Assembly (NCBI RefSeq): GCF_024158025.1
Contig: NZ_JAMZEL010000001.1
Coordinates: 682,001 to 746,000, forward strand
Direction: 5' to 3'
Length of the DNA: 64,000 nt
Origin: Runella salmonicolor
GTDB taxonomy: Bacteria; Bacteroidota; Bacteroidia; Cytophagales; Spirosomataceae
The notes under the pieces are model-generated. The model was not told the DNA's origin. It searched no databases and saw nothing but the letters and a program-made list of their open reading frames with translations. How positions within the stretch are numbered: position 1 is the first letter of the stretch; every line of letters starts with the position of its first letter. Positions 60,734-64,000 of this stretch are shown here, one piece after another. Both the position numbers and the translations under genes were made by a program.

Positions 60734-62005
60734 ATGGCACAGCATGTTGTCGTGTATGAGTACGGTATAGTTCGGCGCGCTACCGAGGCAGCGGGAAGTA
60801 TTGATAGCACCCAAAACACGGAGGTATTTGTTTCAGACCAGACTTTTGACCTGCTCAAACAGTGGGCTTTTGTACCCCATGCCGATGCCGTAATTCATTT
60901 TTTTTTACAAAAAGGTAAAGAGTGCCTTCGTTTCAAAAATTACACGGGTATTTTACAAACATCTGACGGTACCCAATTTGAGATTTTACCGAAAATATCC
61001 AAAAATGATACCGTTTTTACAGCAAGACAGTCTCTATTGAAAATGCTCCGCAGTGTCACTGACCTTCCATTTTACCAGCTTTCTCAAGCGCATTTACAAC
61101 AGGCGGACCAACCACTTTGGGAGATTTTCATTTCGGCTTTTATTCAAGAAATGGAGCAAATTATGCAACAGGGCTTGGAAAGGGCTTATCAAACCATTGA
61201 AACCGAACAAACATTCGTACGGGGAAAATGGCTACCGCACCGTCAAAATGCCCTCCATCCTGAATTACTGTTTACCGCCCATGACGAATTCAACGCCGAC
61301 ATCCTGCCCAATCGCCTGCTGAAAACCTGCGTGTTATTTTTAGGCAAGCGCAGTCAATATTTGCCCAATCAGGTTCGCCTTCGGCAATTGCGTTTTGCGT
61401 TGGAAGACGTCAATACCTCCACGCAAGTAAACGCTGATTTTGCAAAATTGGAAAAACTTGACCGACGTTTTAACCGATATGCACAAGCCTTGAAATGGGC
61501 CAAAGTGTTGCTCAATCAACAGTCATGGGCTACGGCTGGCAAAGACGTGAATGACTCGTTATTGTTTCCGACCGAACGATTATTTGAAAATTATGTAGCC
61601 CGTGGGGCCAAACGTTATTTAGGTAACCATGAAGTATCTTATCAGGATGATTTGCATTTTTTGGTCGACGACCATTCTGGCAAGCGTCGCTTTCGGTTAC
61701 GCCCCGACTTGGTGATTCGCAAAGACCAACAAACCGTGGTGATGGATATGAAGTGGAAATGGATTGAGCCCACTCTCCCTAATTATGGTATAGAACAGGC
61801 CGATTTGTATCAATTATACGCTTATGGGCGCAAATACAACGCAGATGCGCTATTTCTGATTTATCCCGCTCATGAAGATTTTCGAACACCGCTTCCTCCA
61901 TTTCGTTTTGAAGAACAATTGGTTTTAACCGTTATTCCTTTTGATATAACGGCACCGTTATCGTTAGAAGTAGAAAAGATGGAAAATTATTTGGGAATGA
62001 AATAG
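60734..62005 (+). CDS. McrC-like restriction endonuclease subunit without McrB
   Basis: A 423-residue protein of the McrBC 5-methylcytosine restriction subunit McrC family. The N-terminal region contains YTGILQTSDGTQFEILPKI near 76 and RQSLLKMLRS; the middle has TVRGKW-like TFVRGKW near 163 and FNADILPNRLLKTCVL; the C-terminus carries the PD-(D/E)xK nuclease as RLRPDLVI near 322 and MDMKWKW near 337. McrC normally needs the AAA+ GTPase McrB, but the neighbours are rimP (divergent) and lpdA (convergent). Either this is an orphan nuclease or McrB lies elsewhere. Base use is similar to the surroundings, so transfer is not obvious. Confidence 0.8.
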   Translation: MAQHVVVYEYGIVRRATEAAGSIDSTQNTEVFVSDQTFDLLKQWAFVPHADAVIHFFLQKGKECLRFKNYTGILQTSDGTQFEILPKISKNDTVFTARQSLLKMLRSVTDLPFYQLSQAHLQQADQPLWEIFISAFIQEMEQIMQQGLERAYQTIETEQTFVRGKWLPHRQNALHPELLFTAHDEFNADILPNRLLKTCVLFLGKRSQYLPNQVRLRQLRFALEDVNTSTQVNADFAKLEKLDRRFNRYAQALKWAKVLLNQQSWATAGKDVNDSLLFPTERLFENYVARGAKRYLGNHEVSYQDDLHFLVDDHSGKRRFRLRPDLVIRKDQQTVVMDMKWKWIEPTLPNYGIEQADLYQLYAYGRKYNADALFLIYPAHEDFRTPLPPFRFEEQLVLTVIPFDITAPLSLEVEKMENYLGMK

Positions 62006-62010
62006 AAGAA

Positions 62011-62047
62011 AAAAGCCGGTCAGTCTCATAATAAACTGACCGACTTT
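62011..62047. terminator. Bidirectional terminator between mcrC-like gene and lpdA
   Basis: CGGTCAGT (62017-62024) pairs with ACTGACCG (62035-62042) and the stem extends through AAAG/CTTT after one mismatch. An A-run lies before it and a T-run (TTTTTT near 62050) after it. It lies between the convergent stops at 62005 and 62054. Confidence 0.8.
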
Positions 62048-62053
62048 GATTTT

Positions 62054-63457
62054 TTAGGCATTCAATGCACGGTTGCCTGTAGCCGCCAAGCAAGCCTCCT
62101 TAAAGGCCTCTGTATAAGTGGGGTGTGCGTGCGACATGCGGCTTACGTCTTCGGCTGAGGCGCGGTATTCCATGGCTACCACTGCCTCTGCAATCATATC
62201 AGCCGCGCGCGGGCCAATGATATGCGCGCCCAGAATTTCATCCGTTTCTTTGTGAGCCAATACTTTTACGGTCCCGTCAATGTCCATGCTCGCGCGAGCG
62301 CGGCCAAGGGCTTTGAACGGAAACGAACCTGTTTTATAGGCAATTCCTTTGGCTTTTAATTCATCTTCCGTATAACCTACTCCTGCTACTTCAGGCCACG
62401 TATAAACTACGTTTGGAATGAGCAGGTAATTGATATGTGGTTTTTGTCCAACGATGGTTTCGGCCACAAACACGCCTTCTTCTTCCGCTTTGTGGGCCAA
62501 CATCGCCCCACGAATCACGTCCCCGATGGCGTAGATATTAGGCACTTTGGTTTGAAGCGTGTGTTCATCCACTTCGATTTTTCCGCGTTGGTCGGCGGCA
62601 AGGCCCGCATTTTCAAGGGCGAGTCCATCGGTATAGGGTTTACGTCCCACGCTCATCAGGCAGTAATCACCCGTAAAAGTAACGAGCTCCCCTTTGGGGT
62701 TCTCTGCCGTTACGATGACCTCATCACCCGTATTTTCCACCGTTTTTACTTTATGACTAAAATAGAAATCAGCGCCGAGTTTTTTTACCGTCCGCTGAAG
62801 CTCTTTGCCCATGGTCGCGTCCATGGTCGGAATCATAGCCGAAGCATATTCCACAAAGCTTACTTTAGCCCCGATGCGTGCGTACACCGAGCCAAGCTCT
62901 GCGCCAATTACGCCCGCCCCAATCACGATGAGGTGTTTGGGGATTTCGTTGAGTTGAAGCGCTTCGGTCGAAGTGATGATGCGTTTTTTGTCAATCGTAA
63001 CGCCCGGCAATGACGAAGGCTTGGAGCCCGTAGCGATGACGATATTTTTGGAGGTAATTATTTCAATGTCTCCTCCTTCTTTGGTCACCTTTACGGTATT
63101 TTTATCCACAAATGAGCCAAGGCCTTGGTAGACATCAATTTTATTTTTCTTCATCAAAAACTCGACGCCTTTGCATACTTGGTTGACTACTTCGCTTTTG
63201 CGGGCAATCATTTGTGCCAAATCCACCTTTAGGTTTTCGAGCTGAATGCCGTGTTCGGCAAACGTATGCGAGGCATTGTAGTAATGCTCAGATGAATCGA
63301 GCAGTGCTTTGGAAGGAATACAACCTACGTTCAGGCAGGTTCCTCCAAGGGTTTTATATTTTTCGATAATGGCCGTTTTTAAGCCTAACTGCGCGCAGCG
63401 AATGGCGCAAATATAGCCACCTGGCCCCGAACCGATTACGATAACGTCGTATTGCAT
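62054..63457 (-). CDS. lpdA: Dihydrolipoyl dehydrogenase (E3)
   Basis: E3 reoxidises dihydrolipoamide of 2-oxo-acid dehydrogenase complexes with FAD and NAD+. The 467 residues have the FAD motif VIVIGSGPGGYICAIRCAQL near 5-24, the redox-active disulfide GGTCLNVGCIPSKALL near 39-54, the NAD motif IVIGAGVIGAELGSVYARIG near 173, and the catalytic HAHPTYTE near 443. Length is normal. It lies downstream of the E2 gene on the same strand, separated by a terminator hairpin and 92 bases. Together they supply the 2-oxoglutarate dehydrogenase complex. Confidence 0.97.
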   Translation of the reverse strand: MQYDVIVIGSGPGGYICAIRCAQLGLKTAIIEKYKTLGGTCLNVGCIPSKALLDSSEHYYNASHTFAEHGIQLENLKVDLAQMIARKSEVVNQVCKGVEFLMKKNKIDVYQGLGSFVDKNTVKVTKEGGDIEIITSKNIVIATGSKPSSLPGVTIDKKRIITSTEALQLNEIPKHLIVIGAGVIGAELGSVYARIGAKVSFVEYASAMIPTMDATMGKELQRTVKKLGADFYFSHKVKTVENTGDEVIVTAENPKGELVTFTGDYCLMSVGRKPYTDGLALENAGLAADQRGKIEVDEHTLQTKVPNIYAIGDVIRGAMLAHKAEEEGVFVAETIVGQKPHINYLLIPNVVYTWPEVAGVGYTEDELKAKGIAYKTGSFPFKALGRARASMDIDGTVKVLAHKETDEILGAHIIGPRAADMIAEAVVAMEYRASAEDVSRMSHAHPTYTEAFKEACLAATGNRALNA

Positions 63458-63505
63458 TGGATTTATATAACTGTTTTAGTCATTTAATTATTCGAACAAT
63501 TTCAC

Positions 63506-63539
63506 AAAAAAGGGGCACGGTATACCGAGCCCCTTTTTA
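63506..63539 (-). terminator. Intrinsic terminator of sucB
   Basis: AAAAAAGGGGC (63506-63516) pairs with GCCCCTTTTTA (63529-63539), and an inner palindrome CGGTATACCG (63518-63527) extends the stem with one mismatch on each side. T-runs occur on both strands. It lies ten bases after the sucB stop and before lpdA. Confidence 0.85.
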
Positions 63540-63549
63540 TTTTATATTC

Positions 63550-64000
63550 TTACACTTCCAACAGTAACCGTGTAGGGTCTTCGAGCAATTGCTTTACTCT
63601 GACGAGGAAGCTCACCGAATCACGGCCATCGATGGTGCGGTGGTCGTAGCTTAGTGCTACGTACATGATGGGTCGAATAACGATTTCTCCATTCACCACG
63701 ACAGCACGCTCAACGATGTTGTGCATTCCCAAAATCGCTGCCTGTGGAGCATTGATAATCGGTGTTGAGAGCATAGAGCCAAAAATACCACCGTTGGTGA
63801 TAGTAAAGGTGCCACCTTGCATTTGGTCAATGGTCAACTTGTTGTCGCGGGCGAGGCCAGCCAAACGAATGATTTCTTTCTCAATTTGAGAGAAGGTCAT
63901 TTTTTCGGCATTACGAATTACGGGCACCACCAAGCCACGCTCGGTCGAAACCGCAATTGAAATATCGGAGAAATCATTGTAAACGACTTCATCGCCGTCA
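63550..64000 (-). CDS. sucB: 2-oxoglutarate dehydrogenase E2, C-terminal part (runs off right edge)
   Basis: The frame continues open to the window end, so this is the last 149 residues of dihydrolipoyllysine succinyltransferase. The part seen is the catalytic domain: STERGLVVPVIRNAEKM, the FTITNGGIFGSMLSTPIINA loop (positions of the E2 active region, with NGGxFGS...TPI typical of the succinyl- rather than acetyl-transferase), and the active-site DHRTIDGRD (His and Asp) near the end. The N-terminal lipoyl domain lies outside the window. lpdA follows downstream on the same strand. Confidence 0.9.
   Translation of the reverse strand, partial: DGDEVVYNDFSDISIAVSTERGLVVPVIRNAEKMTFSQIEKEIIRLAGLARDNKLTIDQMQGGTFTITNGGIFGSMLSTPIINAPQAAILGMHNIVERAVVVNGEIVIRPIMYVALSYDHRTIDGRDSVSFLVRVKQLLEDPTRLLLEV

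Noticed and set aside
62435..63013. 192-codon frame opposite lpdA
   Set aside because: Antisense to conserved E3 codons; no independent evidence.

Overview
The window looks like a chromosomal segment of a Bacteroidota member of the Cytophagales (Spirosomataceae/Runella-like is my inference). The signs are secreted proteins whose signal peptides end in AQ, lineage families such as DUF4293, M28 peptidases and a GH3 glycosidase fused to a beta-lactamase-type domain, a GC content in the mid-40s by eye, and promoters that fit the Bacteroidota pattern TTG-N20-TAnnTTTG. I see no rRNA, tRNA, CRISPR array or intact insertion sequence. Both window edges cut genes: a TPR protein on the left and the 2-oxoglutarate dehydrogenase E2 on the right.

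Layout. 1-13.4 kb holds mostly minus-strand genes: the TPR protein, a GH3/serine-hydrolase fusion, a large ELWxTDG-repeat protein, ricT, purD, recQ and a DUF4293 protein. 13.5-20 kb has yifB/comM, a GmrSD-type (DUF262+DUF1524) restriction gene, an FAD amine oxidase, folK and an esterase. 19.9-24.8 kb is an envelope cluster: ECF sigma factor, one-TM anti-sigma-like protein, DUF4097-like protein, then two tandem paralogues of an unrecognised two-module exported protein and the relic of a third copy. 24.9-29.6 kb has an MNT/HEPN pair abutting thrB, an M28 peptidase, a PIN toxin pair and galU.

29.7-40.6 kb is a complete potassium-import (Kdp) island: an NtrC-type sigma-54 regulator, a GG-N10-GC sigma-54-like promoter, a 28-residue membrane peptide, kdpF, kdpA, kdpB, kdpC, an outer-membrane barrel protein, a KdpD reduced to its N-terminal sensor half, and a separate HAMP/PAS histidine kinase. 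A TumE-like toxin-antitoxin pair sits antisense between kdpA and kdpB, and its promoter overlaps the kdpB start.

40.6-55.1 kb contains a Gfo/Idh/MocA oxidoreductase, a TPR histidine kinase and a LuxR-type response regulator separated by a secreted adhesin-like gene, hemJ, a LysM lytic transglycosylase, gatA, tatA, DUF1232, YfiT/DinB, a cupin, lpxH, a carboxypeptidase-regulatory-like protein, and the overlapping run CPBP protease - DUF2007 - cdsA. 55.2-60.7 kb is the rimP-nusA-infB operon with its own promoter and a terminator-like hairpin in the leader. 60.7-62.0 kb is an McrC-like gene with no McrB beside it. The window ends with lpdA and sucB.

No single unheard-of multi-gene system stands out. 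The most unusual items are the antisense toxin-antitoxin insertion inside kdp with sigma-54 control of that operon, the tandem two-module envelope paralogues, the rimP leader attenuator, and the scattered solitary defence or toxin genes (GmrSD, McrC, MNT/HEPN, PIN, TumE-like).
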